Below, one piece after another: positions 17,310-25,995 of a stretch of DNA of 64,000 nucleotides. The notes below the pieces were generated by a model, which worked only from the letters and a program-made list of their open reading frames with translations, did not search any database and was not told the DNA's origin. The position numbers were made by a program, and so were the translations under genes. Origin of the DNA: DYEP01 sp040755615 (GTDB lineage Bacteria > Bacillota > Sulfobacillia > DUSP01 > DYEP01); the NCBI GenBank assembly GCA_040755615.1, contig JBFMAL010000003.1:34581-98580 (forward strand), in the 5' to 3' direction. Position 1 is the stretch's first letter. Every line of letters starts with the position of its first letter.

Positions 17310-17504
17310 CAAAGCAGCAGTGTTGTCTTCAGATACGTTCAGGAAGCTGGTTTGTTGACGGTATACTCCGCAGTCCAGAGCCTGATGGAGCTGCCCGGCA
17401 TCGACAGTGTGCAGGTCCTGATAAGGGAAAGCGTGAAGAGGCTCCGGGGCTACCTGATCATCAGCGAACCTGTCCGGCAAAAGCCCCGCCATGGTGAAGA
17501 GTAA
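17310..17504 (+). pseudogene. C-terminal fragment of a GerMN-domain protein
   Basis: The + strand peptide LLTVYSAVQSLMELPGIDSV followed by QVLIRESVKRLRGYLIISEPV matches the end of GerMN domains (sporulation/germination lipoproteins): Leu-Pro-Gly, Val-Gln-Val-Leu, then Ile-Ser-Glu-Pro. The domain's N-terminal half and lipoprotein signal are absent upstream, so it is a fragment. The lipoprotein gene 245 bp downstream may once have belonged to the same operon. Confidence 0.6.
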
Positions 17505-17748
17505 GCGGCGTACGTACAGCGGCGGAACTTCCGTGATAGCGCTTTCGTCCACATATACTGTAGATTCGTACTGGAAAGCTGAGTATTGACAACACGACGG
17601 AATAGTTGCCACATAATGGTGAAACGTAAGGCAATAAGAGAAGTGTGCAGAGAATGGTCTTGGGGTCACCAGCGAGTACGGAGTCCGGCTCCACAGGAAG
17701 TAACGGATGTCAGGTATTGTGATCTTTTTTGAACCGGGAGTGATACTT

Positions 17749-18972
17749 GTGAACCGTGCAAAAGCTTTTCGTATCACAGTGACTCTGCTCACCGTAACGC
17801 TTTTAATCTCAGGTTTGTTATCAGGGTGTGGTACGGGAAACCCGCCCCGAACAGAACCCCCGTCGAAGAATGACCCGGCTTCAACCCGGCCCCGTTTTGG
17901 AGCTCAGGGGCCAAAGCTACCCTTCAGGCACGAGGATGGCAAAACCATCCTGGGCCCGTTCTCAAGTTGGGTCAGGGGAATCGACTGGTTCTGGTGCAGA
18001 GACGGCCAAACCATACTCCTGACTGTAGAAAAGGACGGTAGCCTGCAGCTCTGGTTAATCGACGCCGGTTCGGGGGATTCACTCTTGCTCCGTGAGGCCG
18101 AAGGCCTGGACGCTATGTTCCCCGTTGCCTGGTATGGTTCCGGAGCAGTTGTTACCCTGGACCTGCCCAGAGTACCCCAGCACCTGACACGCGTGACTGT
18201 CACAGACTTTTCTGGAGAGAAAGTGTTTTCCCGCACAGCGGGGGAGTATGAAGGGTGGTCTAAGTCGCACGCCGCCACAAGCGACGGCCGACTGTTGAGT
18301 GTACACCTGGATACGCCCCAGGGCGGCAAAATCTGGCAGGTTGACATCTCCGCCGGCACTTCGACAGACCTTCTGCAAGGTTTACCAAGTTGGGATGGGC
18401 TCTATCCCGTGTGGTTCTCCCCTGATGGAAGGCACGCCGTCATGCCTGAACCGGACAGCGCGGGTCAGATGAGACTGCGCCTGTTGGACCTGGTGAATGG
18501 GGACGTAAAAGCGCTCGAACCGGTACTCGACTCAGTGGATATTGTGAGGTGGAGCGCTTCTGGTAACGCCTTCGCGTATAAAGTTGCCGACGGTAGCCAC
18601 CGGACTGACATAAACGGTGAAAGCTGGTCCATTCTGAGTCCCAGGATCCGGGTAATAAGCGCATCAGGCGAAATCGTCGAGGAACTAGTGTTACCCGACG
18701 GGCAGCTGGCCGACAACTTGGCCTGGCTCGATGAAAAGAGCCTGGTGATCAGCACAAGGACTGCAGCGGAGGAATATGGTCCGACATGGACCGTCACACT
18801 CGGGTCGGGATTTAAGAAAGCGACGCCTGAGCAATCTCGGGTTTTCGAGGAAAGGATATTCCCCTACCCCATGGACAAAGGCACAAGTTCCAGGTACAGT
18901 GTGGAGATAAGGTTCTGGCAAGACCCAGGCAAAGCCCCCACGGAAGAGCTGATTATCACGCCGTTGAAATAG
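17749..18972 (+). CDS. Lipoprotein with predicted beta-propeller domain
   Basis: Exported lipoprotein of about 407 residues with no named family. A positively charged start and a hydrophobic stretch (about 10-24) end in the lipobox LLSGC, with Cys27 as acylation site. The mature part has repeated blades of TolB/WD40-like style: LQLWLIDAGSGDSLLL, YPVWFSPDGRHAVM, RLRLLDLVNGDVKAL and VRWSASGNAFAY. I choose GTG 17749 because GGGAG lies 9 bp upstream and the signal peptide then has normal length; the frame is open to 17707. Role is unknown, perhaps substrate or protein binding outside the membrane. Confidence 0.65.
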   Translation: MNRAKAFRITVTLLTVTLLISGLLSGCGTGNPPRTEPPSKNDPASTRPRFGAQGPKLPFRHEDGKTILGPFSSWVRGIDWFWCRDGQTILLTVEKDGSLQLWLIDAGSGDSLLLREAEGLDAMFPVAWYGSGAVVTLDLPRVPQHLTRVTVTDFSGEKVFSRTAGEYEGWSKSHAATSDGRLLSVHLDTPQGGKIWQVDISAGTSTDLLQGLPSWDGLYPVWFSPDGRHAVMPEPDSAGQMRLRLLDLVNGDVKALEPVLDSVDIVRWSASGNAFAYKVADGSHRTDINGESWSILSPRIRVISASGEIVEELVLPDGQLADNLAWLDEKSLVISTRTAAEEYGPTWTVTLGSGFKKATPEQSRVFEERIFPYPMDKGTSSRYSVEIRFWQDPGKAPTEELIITPLK

Positions 18973-19015
18973 AACCTTCAGATGACCGGGGGGGGGCCGC
19001 GGGCTCCCCCTTCAC

Positions 19016-20179
19016 TCACGGAAGGTCTACCAGACGTACAGCCGGTTCTTCGCCTTTGCACCTGAGGTCGGGGTCTGGTTGGGTCATCCCGAGACCGTAG
19101 TACTCGTTCACCGCCAGGCAACCCCCTCCGCATAACCGGCTTACATCACACGCAGCGCACCTTCCCTCGAGCGAAGCCGAACGCGCGCGCAGGCTCTGCA
19201 GCAGCGGGCCGTGCCAGGCATCCGGAAACTCCGAAACATGTCCGAGGGTCAGACTGACGTGGCTGCACGGGTGGACCATCCCGTCACCATCCACCGTAAG
19301 AAGCAGGTCACCCGCGATGCAGCCTGCCGCACCGAACAAGTCCAGGAGCCTGGAGTCGACGCCAGAACAAAGGAGCAGGGGAGCAAGGGCACAATCCAGG
19401 TGAAAGGGCAAATTCCACTCACCGCTCAGGTTGACCAGCCGGGAGATCAACCCTGCCGCCTGTTCCTGTGTCAGTCTTAGCGACTCGTAGCACCGTCTTC
19501 CCCGGCCATCAGGTTTTGGGCGCAGGATCAAAATGCTGTCGGCTCCCGCCCTCGCCGTCTCCCGGAATACCGTTTCCAGTTCACCTGTAGTCTGATTGGT
19601 AACGATGAAATTGACTCCACACGTTACGCCCGCATCACGAAGAATAGCCACAGCGCGGCATGTCAGGAATAGGTCCGCCCTGTCGTCCCGTGGACCGCCC
19701 TTCACATCCGCACTCACGTTAACACGAGCAAACAGGGAAGCAGCTGCCCTCGCCCAGGTTGGCGTCACCAGCGTACCATTAGTTGTGGTTGCCGGAATCA
19801 GGCCAGACTCCCTGGCTGCTTCTGCTGCGCAAAGAAGTCCGGGGTACATTAGAGGCTCACCACCACTAAAAGCCACGTGGAAGATGCCCATGCGCGATGC
19901 TATCTCAAGCGTGCTCTGGATCAGGGATGATTCAGTGTCTTGACGCCCGCCTCCTGAATCCATGTAACAGCAACTGCAGGCCAGGTCACATCGGCCGGTG
20001 ACCTGGATCTCCAGTTCGACGGGAGCGCTCAGGTATCCAGGTCCAGGCTCGGACCAAACCTGACCGCCGTCGTAACCCCGCGTCTTGAGGAAATCCCTGT
20101 CCACCCAGAACAGCCCTACCGGATCCTCGGTGGAGATGATACCTCCGAAATGCTCAAACCTGACCTTCTGTAGCTTCAT
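19016..20179 (-). CDS. Radical SAM/SPASM-domain protein
   Basis: Radical SAM enzyme of 387 residues. The [4Fe-4S] AdoMet motif is CDLACSCC (Cys64, Cys68, Cys71), and FSGGEPLMYPG is the SAM-binding loop. The C-terminal third has a cysteine-rich SPASM domain: GCIAGDLLLTV, VHPCSHVS, CAACDVSRLCGGGC and a final CKGEE. The first 50 residues (VRFEHFGGIISTEDP, FWVDRDF) resemble the leader part of peptide-modifying SPASM maturases. ATG 20179 lies inside the end of the upstream membrane-protein gene (26 bp overlap). Three unknown, mostly membrane, proteins precede it in the same operon. The substrate is unknown; a peptide or membrane-protein modification is the family expectation. Confidence 0.85.
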   Translation of the reverse strand: MKLQKVRFEHFGGIISTEDPVGLFWVDRDFLKTRGYDGGQVWSEPGPGYLSAPVELEIQVTGRCDLACSCCYMDSGGGRQDTESSLIQSTLEIASRMGIFHVAFSGGEPLMYPGLLCAAEAARESGLIPATTTNGTLVTPTWARAAASLFARVNVSADVKGGPRDDRADLFLTCRAVAILRDAGVTCGVNFIVTNQTTGELETVFRETARAGADSILILRPKPDGRGRRCYESLRLTQEQAAGLISRLVNLSGEWNLPFHLDCALAPLLLCSGVDSRLLDLFGAAGCIAGDLLLTVDGDGMVHPCSHVSLTLGHVSEFPDAWHGPLLQSLRARSASLEGRCAACDVSRLCGGGCLAVNEYYGLGMTQPDPDLRCKGEEPAVRLVDLP

Positions 20180-20738
20180 CAGTGCCACCACGCTGCCGTG
20201 ACATTCTCCACATTCCCCAGGCGGAGACCAGGGTGGGTGCCCCCCAACCCCAAACAGGGAAGAACAAACCAACAGGGTTATAGGTGCCGGTGGAGATGGG
20301 TGGGATCGGGAAAAGCAGAATCATTCCCCCAATCAAGAACACCACGGCGGCCCGAAGCGCCGCGTTCGCACCTGAGCCCGGCCATCCCAGCCTCAATGCG
20401 ACGCCCGACAACCCGAGGGCCAGTGGGGCGAAATAGACACCAAGCCCTGCCAGGAGAGTTTGAAAGCTCCATGCCGGTCGGAATAGCAGCGCAGCAGCAA
20501 TGACCACAAATAGGGCGGCCTTTGCTCCATATGCAGTTACCTTCACCAGTGCGGAATGCTTTGAGTTCTGGTACACGAGGGGACTCAACAGCAATACGCT
20601 GACGGCGGTCATCACGATGAACAGGACCCAGGCCTCTTTCTCGCTATTTGGTACGATCAGGCTGAGAAAGATTGCCCACGCGCCTGAGAAGCCCGCCCAG
20701 CTCAACCCCCACACAGCAGCTGTAAGCAGGCGGTTCAT
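20154..20738 (-). CDS. Unknown membrane protein, about six helices
   Basis: Protein of 194 residues with about five or six hydrophobic helices (WGLSWAGFSGAWAIFLSL, LFIVMTAVSVLLLSPLVY, AALFVVIAAALLF and others) and a short charged tail ending GGTDEATEGQV. I do not recognise the family. ATG 20738 follows GGGGAGGTATGAAGCG and overlaps the stop of the upstream 91-residue gene in an ATGA junction. Its 3' end overlaps the start of the radical SAM gene. Confidence 0.7.
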   Translation of the reverse strand: MNRLLTAAVWGLSWAGFSGAWAIFLSLIVPNSEKEAWVLFIVMTAVSVLLLSPLVYQNSKHSALVKVTAYGAKAALFVVIAAALLFRPAWSFQTLLAGLGVYFAPLALGLSGVALRLGWPGSGANAALRAAVVFLIGGMILLFPIPPISTGTYNPVGLFFPVWGWGAPTLVSAWGMWRMSRQRGGTDEATEGQV

Positions 20739-21010
20739 CGCTTCATACCTCCCCTCTCCTCTTTCAGCGCCCGGTTGAGCCAGGTTTCGATTGCCCCGGC
20801 CAGCAACGCCCCCGCTACAGAAAGCGGAAGGAAGAACATGGCTCCCCACAGAATGCCGTGACCACTGGAATTGGGGTTTATCCCCAGACGCGCCCGCAGC
20901 ACCCTGCCCCGTCCTATCGACGCGTCCTCATGTTCACCTGGTACCCCGTCAACGCAGTCTGGGCGCATTTCACCTGTGCCTCCCCCAACAAGGATCCTTC
21001 CGATAAACAT
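20735..21010 (-). CDS. Unknown small single-helix protein
   Basis: Protein of 91 residues. The first 45 are polar and glycine-rich with one cysteine (RPDCVDGVPGEHED) and a GINPNSSGHG segment; one membrane helix follows (WGAMFFLPLSVAGALLAGAI) and a charged KEERGG end. No family is recognised. Size and position beside a SPASM enzyme make it one possible modification substrate, but there is no clear repeat or leader cleavage motif. It is coupled by ATGA to the next gene. Confidence 0.6.
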   Translation of the reverse strand: MFIGRILVGGGTGEMRPDCVDGVPGEHEDASIGRGRVLRARLGINPNSSGHGILWGAMFFLPLSVAGALLAGAIETWLNRALKEERGGMKR

Positions 21011-21056
21011 ATTCTCTCACCCATACAGGATCTCCTTTGAAAGCTTAAAACCCGTC

Positions 21057-21650
21057 TCACGCCTGCGCAGCTGGCCTCGTGCATTCCTTGCCTGCAAGGG
21101 CGTCTAAAGTGGAGAGGATGCGGGGTCCTGTCTCAATCGCCCAGCCCGCCACCTTCGCGTCAACTTCAGCACCCCGGGCAGCGCGCCTGCATAGTACCAA
21201 CAGCTGCTGTAGGCCTTCAGCCGCCGTATGTGACAGGACGCCGCGGTCCCTCAACCGTCGTACTGTATCAGGCAGCGGTATTCGCTCGGGAATACTGTGT
21301 TGGGTAGCGAGGGCTCTGAGCCGTTTTTCCATTTCGATCCTCAAGGCCAACAACGTCAGCGGGGGATCATCTGTAAAGATTTGCAGGTAAGACCCATCAA
21401 AGGTCCCAATGCCCTGGTCCTGCACCAGGCCGGTGACCTTCTCACCGGCGCTAGACACTTCGTGAAACTCTACCTTCCATCCGCCCGGGATCTCCACGCT
21501 CTTGATCATCGGCAACAACCAGGGCAGGGCACCGACCAGTAAGAGAGCTATCGTCACCGAGTCGATGTTCAGCTCAGGCCACGCTATCCGTATGATCGCG
21601 AGCAGTATGGCACTGGAAGACATGCATATTCCAACGAACCGGTTTTCCAT
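21057..21650 (-). CDS. Unknown membrane-anchored protein
   Basis: Protein of 197 residues and first gene of the radical SAM operon. Two N-terminal hydrophobic segments (SSAILLAIIRIAWP; ALLLVGALPWLLPMI) are followed by a soluble domain starting VEIPGGWKVEFHEV and containing a helical region RIEMEKRLRALATQHS and LRDRGVLSHTAAEGLQQLLV. The soluble part looks like a helical signalling or adaptor domain, but I do not recognise it. It is 46 bp upstream of the 91-residue gene. Confidence 0.65.
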   Translation of the reverse strand: MENRFVGICMSSSAILLAIIRIAWPELNIDSVTIALLLVGALPWLLPMIKSVEIPGGWKVEFHEVSSAGEKVTGLVQDQGIGTFDGSYLQIFTDDPPLTLLALRIEMEKRLRALATQHSIPERIPLPDTVRRLRDRGVLSHTAAEGLQQLLVLCRRAARGAEVDAKVAGWAIETGPRILSTLDALAGKECTRPAAQA

Positions 21651-21930
21651 GGACAGTCCCCGCCTCTCGTAGCAAGATGAAGTGGGGAAACCGCGAAGTC
21701 ACAAACGAGACCTGTAAACATGGTGGGGAAGGAACGCTTAACCTCTTGTGGTGGCATGCAGGCGCCTGAAGAAGCCACCCCCTTACTAAATGTACTGCCG
21801 GGAGAACCCAAACGTGCCTATCTTGTTCACGTGTATTTCATTTCAGCGTTTGAATGGAAGTCGCTATGCGTACTCCACTCTCCAGTCTGCGCGATCCGGA
21901 CGTTCCGGAGTAATAATCCAGCCGTCGCCG
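21651..21930. other. Intergenic region upstream of the radical SAM operon
   Basis: About 280 bp between the PIG-L relic and the radical SAM operon, both on the - strand. The operon promoter should be here, but I see no clear -35/-10 pair. An open + strand frame from 21720 shows no domain. Confidence 0.4.
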
Positions 21931-22781
21931 TCAGTGCACAGGATGATTATCAGTTGTCCATTCTCCCCCTAATGCCTGAGGGCTCAGTCTGGGAAGGGAC
22001 AACGCCCGGAACCCTTCCGCATAGGATATCTGAGCGGGCCGTCCTCGGAGACGTGCATAGAGCCTTACCAGCAGGTCGTAGACAAGGACTGGTGCTCTCA
22101 TCCGGCTTTTGTGAGCCAGTACAGCCCGTATCTTGTCGTGAATCACGGGGGTGATGTTCACAATAACTTTCGTGTCCCGGGTTCCGTAGAAGTATACCGA
22201 GGTACCCCGGCCTACCTCGCTGCGAGCCAGGTTCAGGACGGTTCTCCCGGTAGTGAGGTGATCCGGGTGAATCAGGTAAGGTTCGGGAAAACCAGGGGAA
22301 AGGCAAACACCACCTCCGGTCTGAGAGCATCCCATATCTCTCGCAGGCGTGGTTCGATTTCTCCGATGCGTGAAAGGCTCAAATCCCGAAATCCCAGCTG
22401 GTGGACCTTATGGTACCCCAGGATGTTTGCAGCGTGGCTTTCCTCGAGTCCACGTATTTCCCCCAGATTGCTCCGCCGGGTAATCTGCTGTTGGCGCCCG
22501 TCTGACAGTACTACCACCTCGATTTCACTGCCTGCAAGTGCCGTCAACCTGAGAGGCCCGCCCGCGACCGCTTCGAGATCATCAGGGTGCGCCGTGACCG
22601 CCAGTACCCTCTTGCTTCCCCTGGTCAGGTTCTGGCCTTCGAGCAGTGCCAGTTCGGCATTGGCCGGCCGAAAGTATCGCGTGAGTCACGTCCATCCCAG
22701 CCAGACGACGGCTGCAGGTGCAAGAGCAAGCAGGAACTTGAACGCAGTACCTCTGCGGTTCTCCAACCCATTTCCCTCCAC
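21931..22781 (-). pseudogene. PIG-L/LmbE-family deacetylase, in-frame stop plus frameshift
   Basis: Read on the - strand: an N-terminal membrane helix (FKFLLALAPAAVVWLGWT), then an in-frame TGA, then LTRYFRPANAELALLEGQN and VLAVTAHPDDLEA, the AHPDDxE zinc motif of PIG-L deacetylases. The frame continues to VVFAFPLVFP, where a one-base loss moves it to EPYLIHPDHLTTGR, whose HPDH is the second zinc motif. The last frame ends at 21931. All catalytic motifs survive, so inactivation is recent, or the assembly has errors. Confidence 0.75.
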
Positions 22782-23122
22782 GTACGAGTCTTGAGGCCTC
22801 AAACGAAATGAGTAGGTAGGCTTAGGCTCCCCCTCTTCACCGGGTCATTATTTTCCTGTCCCGCGCGGTAGCCCGAAAAGAGGCATAATGACTATACGCT
22901 GGAGGATTTCGCAACCACAATGTAGAATTTATTGAAGTAAGACTGTTCATAATATTCTTCCAATATCTCTCAGAAGGTATCAGTGTGAGGTTTCTGATCA
23001 AGTGCAACAGGTGAATCAGTCTCATAAGATAAATGAACACCTCGACGAAAACAAAAGGTGAGGAGCGGGTCAAACGCGACCCCGCCTGAAACAGCAGTGA
23101 TCGAAAAGAACAAAAGGAGAAG
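22782..23122 (+). other. Long leader region upstream of mgtC
   Basis: About 340 bp with no gene. Close to mgtC lies a GC-rich inverted repeat, GCGGGTC (23068 region) with GACCCCGC, and a second short repeat CACCT/AGGTG just before it. I do not recognise an M-box or other known magnesium element. AAAAGGAGAAG immediately before ATG 23123 is the ribosome site. Confidence 0.4.
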
Positions 23123-23815
23123 ATGGAATTGGCACAAATAACGTATACAGAGGTTTTCCTCAGACTTTTCCTGGCCGGCTTACTTGGCGGGTTTATCGGT
23201 ATGGAACGGGAACGCCAGAGCCATCCGGCCGGTCTCCGGACGCACATTCTCGTGTCACTGGGCTCCGCCCTGATAATGATGGTCTCGTCTTTGGCCTTGC
23301 GTACACCGGACGGTACTACCCTTGGTGACCCAGGGCGCATTGCCGCCCAGGTGGTGTCCGGTATCGGCTTTCTGGGTGCCGGCACCATCATGAGACAAGG
23401 GAATACCATCCGTGGGCTCACCACCGCGGCGAGCCTCTGGGTAGTGGCCGGGATAGGGTTGGCATCAGGTGCAGGCTTTTACTTCGGGGCGGTGGCCACA
23501 ACGCTCGTAGTCTGGTTGACCCTGAGCGTTCTCATCCGCATGGAGTTTTTGCAGAACGGGTCAGCTAAGAGAAAAAAGCGCATGACCATCAGGGCAAAGG
23601 ACAGGATAGGACTCATCGGGGAGATAGGTTCCATCACAGGCAGGCTGGGCGTAAACATCCAGAGGATCGAACTGAAAGAGGATACGGACGTGGACGATCC
23701 GGAAGCACATGTTATCATCAATCTGGAGCTGGGATTGCCCCAGGAAGTAAAACAGGAGGAGCTGGTGGCCCACTTCAGGCAGGTCAGCGGCGTTGTGTCC
23801 ATCTCTTCTTCATAA
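23123..23815 (+). CDS. MgtC/SapB family membrane protein
   Basis: Integral membrane protein of 230 residues. The N-terminal 140 residues are the MgtC domain, with GLLGGFIGMERERQSHPAGLR, VSGIGFLGAGTI and IRGLTTAASLWVVAGIGLA. These are the most conserved blocks and include the helix-capping arginines. The C-terminal 80 residues form an ACT-like soluble domain (RAKDRIGLIGEIGSITGRLG). The family is linked to magnesium limitation and modulation of membrane ATPase; the bacterial role here is inferred. It is a single gene followed by a good terminator. Confidence 0.9.
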   Translation: MELAQITYTEVFLRLFLAGLLGGFIGMERERQSHPAGLRTHILVSLGSALIMMVSSLALRTPDGTTLGDPGRIAAQVVSGIGFLGAGTIMRQGNTIRGLTTAASLWVVAGIGLASGAGFYFGAVATTLVVWLTLSVLIRMEFLQNGSAKRKKRMTIRAKDRIGLIGEIGSITGRLGVNIQRIELKEDTDVDDPEAHVIINLELGLPQEVKQEELVAHFRQVSGVVSISSS

Positions 23816-23824
23816 CTTCCCGAA

Positions 23825-23855
23825 GGGCAGGGTCAGTACCCTGCTCTTTTTCTAG
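23825..23855 (+). terminator. Rho-independent terminator of mgtC
   Basis: A perfect 7-bp stem GCAGGGT/ACCCTGC (23827-23833 with 23838-23844), CAGT loop, then TCTTTTTCT, located 12 bp after the mgtC stop. Confidence 0.88.
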
Positions 23856-23919
23856 TTTATTAGCGCTCAAGGCAAGAATGAATTCTTAACCTGTGTTTTA
23901 GCGTCATGGAGGGACTTTT

Positions 23920-24643
23920 GTGATCACCACTGTCTTGTTTGACCTCGTTGGAACTCTGCTCGATCTAGATCCGGGTTTCGTTCCAAGGTACCTGGATTCG
24001 CTGGCAACCAGGATGGAGAAGTATATCCCGAGGTCAGTATTGCTTTACCAGCTCGGGGCTTCCACCTGATACATGCTACATTGTATTAACGGACAGACCA
24101 ACTCGATTTCTTTTCACGCCTGGGTCTAGATCCCGCTCTCGAAGACGTCTTCTACGATTTCTTCCAGAACGACTACCCCGCCCTGAAGGGTAGTTCGTGT
24201 CCCACAGAAGGAGCCAGAGAGGCCTACACGGCTGCGCTGTCACGCGGCATGGACGTTATCATTGCATCCAACCCGGTGGTTCCGCTGGTTGCCATGGAAG
24301 AACGGCTTCGTTGGGCCAAGGTGGATGACCTGCCGCGGCTTTTTGTTACATCGCTGGAGAACATGACAGCCTGCAAACCCCACACCCAGTATTACCGGGA
24401 AATCCTCGATTGGACCGGAAAGTCCGCCGGAGAGTGCCTCATGGTAGGCAACAATGGCATAGAAGATATCGTTGCATCATCCCTGGGCATAATGACCTTT
24501 CACGCGCAACTACAAATGCCCTTAGATCGGACAGGTACAAACCAGACGACTCAGGCACTTTAAAGGATCTCACGAAGTTCCTTGAAGAGCTCAAGAGTTA
24601 TAAACAAAACCGAGACTTACCGGAGGTCCACCTCCACGTTTAA
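23920..24643 (+). pseudogene. HAD-family hydrolase relic
   Basis: GTG 23920 after TGGAGGGA starts TTVLFDLVGTLLDLDPGF, the HAD motif I region, where DxDGT has become DLVGT. That frame stops near 24067. The body resumes in another frame (LDFFSRLGLDPALEDVFYDF, then MDVIIASNP for motif II and ECLMVGNNGIEDI for motif IV). The last helix, LKDLTKFLEELKSYK, is in a third frame. At least two frameshifts and a stop are present. It converges with, and slightly overlaps, the membrane-protein gene on the other strand. Confidence 0.75.
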
Positions 24644-25273
24644 GGTGGAGGCTATCAGCCGCACCAACGCCTGTCCCAACATACTTTTTATGGTCTTTCT
24701 GTTGGACTTGATCTTGATGGGGAACGGTATGGCATTGCGTTCCACAAAATCGCTTCTCGCCTCCTCAAAATCGGGTTCGTGAAAATCCTGTTGTTCATAA
24801 GGACCGATAGCGATATACCCGTCAGGGAACATTTCGTCATCACCCAGTTTTGAAGCGAGCAAGGCGGTGGCGGCCCCCGAAATCAGGTGGTCAAACAGGC
24901 TGAGAGGGCCTGCCAGGCGTCTGGTATTTATCCTGCGGCGCCCGAGCCTGGTGGCAGCCCCGTAAGCCCCCAGCCAGGCGACAGCACCTACACCTGCACC
25001 TTTAAGCGCAGCGGCGTCCCTCCCTGTAGTGGTCAGTGTATAGGTTATGGCTACACCAGTCAGGCCTGTCAGCATGGTGTCTCCCAGTGTCCCCAGGGTC
25101 TTCACTTCTCTGACAATCTGGGTTTCACCATCAGAGATGACGGCAACTCTCTGTCCGTACCTGACGTCGGTAAGTCCACAGCGATATGCCATGGCATTTA
25201 GCAACCTGCCTGGCAGCGAACCAATGACACCCGCAGTAATTCCGAGTAGGATGGGATCCCTGATTTTCCTCAT
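24617..25273 (-). CDS. Unknown membrane protein (paralogue of relic at 10.4-10.9 kb)
   Basis: Protein of 218 residues with an N-terminal glycine-rich hydrophobic segment (LLGITAGVIGSLPGRLLNAM), two or three further helices in the centre, and a soluble charged C-terminal third. No family is recognised. The core pattern TGRDAAALKGAG...TALLASKLGDDEMFP also appears in the eroded copy near 10.4-10.9 kb, so this is one of a small paralogous family in the genome. Confidence 0.65.
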   Translation of the reverse strand: MRKIRDPILLGITAGVIGSLPGRLLNAMAYRCGLTDVRYGQRVAVISDGETQIVREVKTLGTLGDTMLTGLTGVAITYTLTTTGRDAAALKGAGVGAVAWLGAYGAATRLGRRRINTRRLAGPLSLFDHLISGAATALLASKLGDDEMFPDGYIAIGPYEQQDFHEPDFEEARSDFVERNAIPFPIKIKSNRKTIKSMLGQALVRLIASTLNVEVDLR

Positions 25274-25390
25274 AGTCAGATGCTCCTTACGCTAGTATTA
25301 CTATTGTTAGATTTCCCCGGATTCATTATGTGCAAAAAGCGGTGAATATAGCGAAGCAGCCCAAAAGGGGAGAAAGTTCTTTGTAGGAAA

Positions 25391-25435
25391 GGTAGACACC
25401 CCGCCCCAGGGTGGAAGTCAGGCAGGGTGTCTACC
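25391..25435 (-). terminator. Stem-loop downstream of the GDH operon, probable terminator
   Basis: An 11-bp perfect stem (GGTAGACACCC / GGGTGTCTACC) with a 23-base loop, placed 24 bp after the stop of the 170-residue gene on the - strand and followed on that strand by CTTTCC. The tail is only partly T-rich. Confidence 0.55.
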
Positions 25436-25459
25436 GGTTCATGATGGTGGTTTAAACTT

Positions 25460-25972
25460 CTATTCCGTGGTCGTTACAGGCCAGAGCCTTATCGGCGGCT
25501 CATATAGTGAACCCAGTGCCGCTGCCACGCCCACTTTGGATTGCACGTCGCTTTGATCGAGCAGGTCTATGACAACCAGGTGTTGAAGTCCTTCCAGGGC
25601 GGCCAGGCGTGCTTTTGCTGAAACCAGAATGGCTTCGGCCAATGAATCCGCCAGGGACTCAAGTGCGGCTGTCTTGCGGGTGACCATGACACCGAGGTGT
25701 AACGGTGTGCCCGGAATTGCCTCACACCGGTTCTCAAAGAACAGAAACGCCTCTTTCACTGTATCATTCAGTGCGATCAACACCTGTACGCTTTCCTTTG
25801 CCAGCGCGTACCTGAAGTACAGGTATGCCTCTACGTTGCCGCTGTCAATCTCCGTGAAGGTCCGGTTGGGAACTCCGAGTTCCGCCTTTGTCGCCGCATA
25901 CTCTGCTGCCCGGTTGACCATGGAACTTGCGTCTATTCTCTCCAACACTCGACTCATCTCAGACATCGCCAT
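25460..25972 (-). CDS. Unknown protein coupled to glutamate dehydrogenase
   Basis: Soluble protein of 170 residues, mostly alpha-helical with two candidate strands near the C-terminus (HLVVIDLLDQSDVQSKVGVA). No family is recognised. It begins 23 bp after the GDH-family gene and ends before a strong stem-loop, so both are probably one transcript. ATG 25972 or ATG 25966 could be the start. A role in regulating or assembling the dehydrogenase is only suggested by position. Confidence 0.6.
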   Translation of the reverse strand: MAMSEMSRVLERIDASSMVNRAAEYAATKAELGVPNRTFTEIDSGNVEAYLYFRYALAKESVQVLIALNDTVKEAFLFFENRCEAIPGTPLHLGVMVTRKTAALESLADSLAEAILVSAKARLAALEGLQHLVVIDLLDQSDVQSKVGVAAALGSLYEPPIRLWPVTTTE

Positions 25973-25995
25973 GCTTTCTAAAACCCCCTATCGAC

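Noticed and set aside
17190..17792. N-terminal extension of the YdjC-type deacetylase
   Set aside because: No conservation; ATG 17189 starts the conserved fold, and the region holds a GerMN fragment on the other strand.
18985..19012. G-run/C-run dyad between the convergent lipoprotein and radical SAM genes as a terminator
   Set aside because: Only five to six G-C pairs with a GC-rich loop and no T run on either side.
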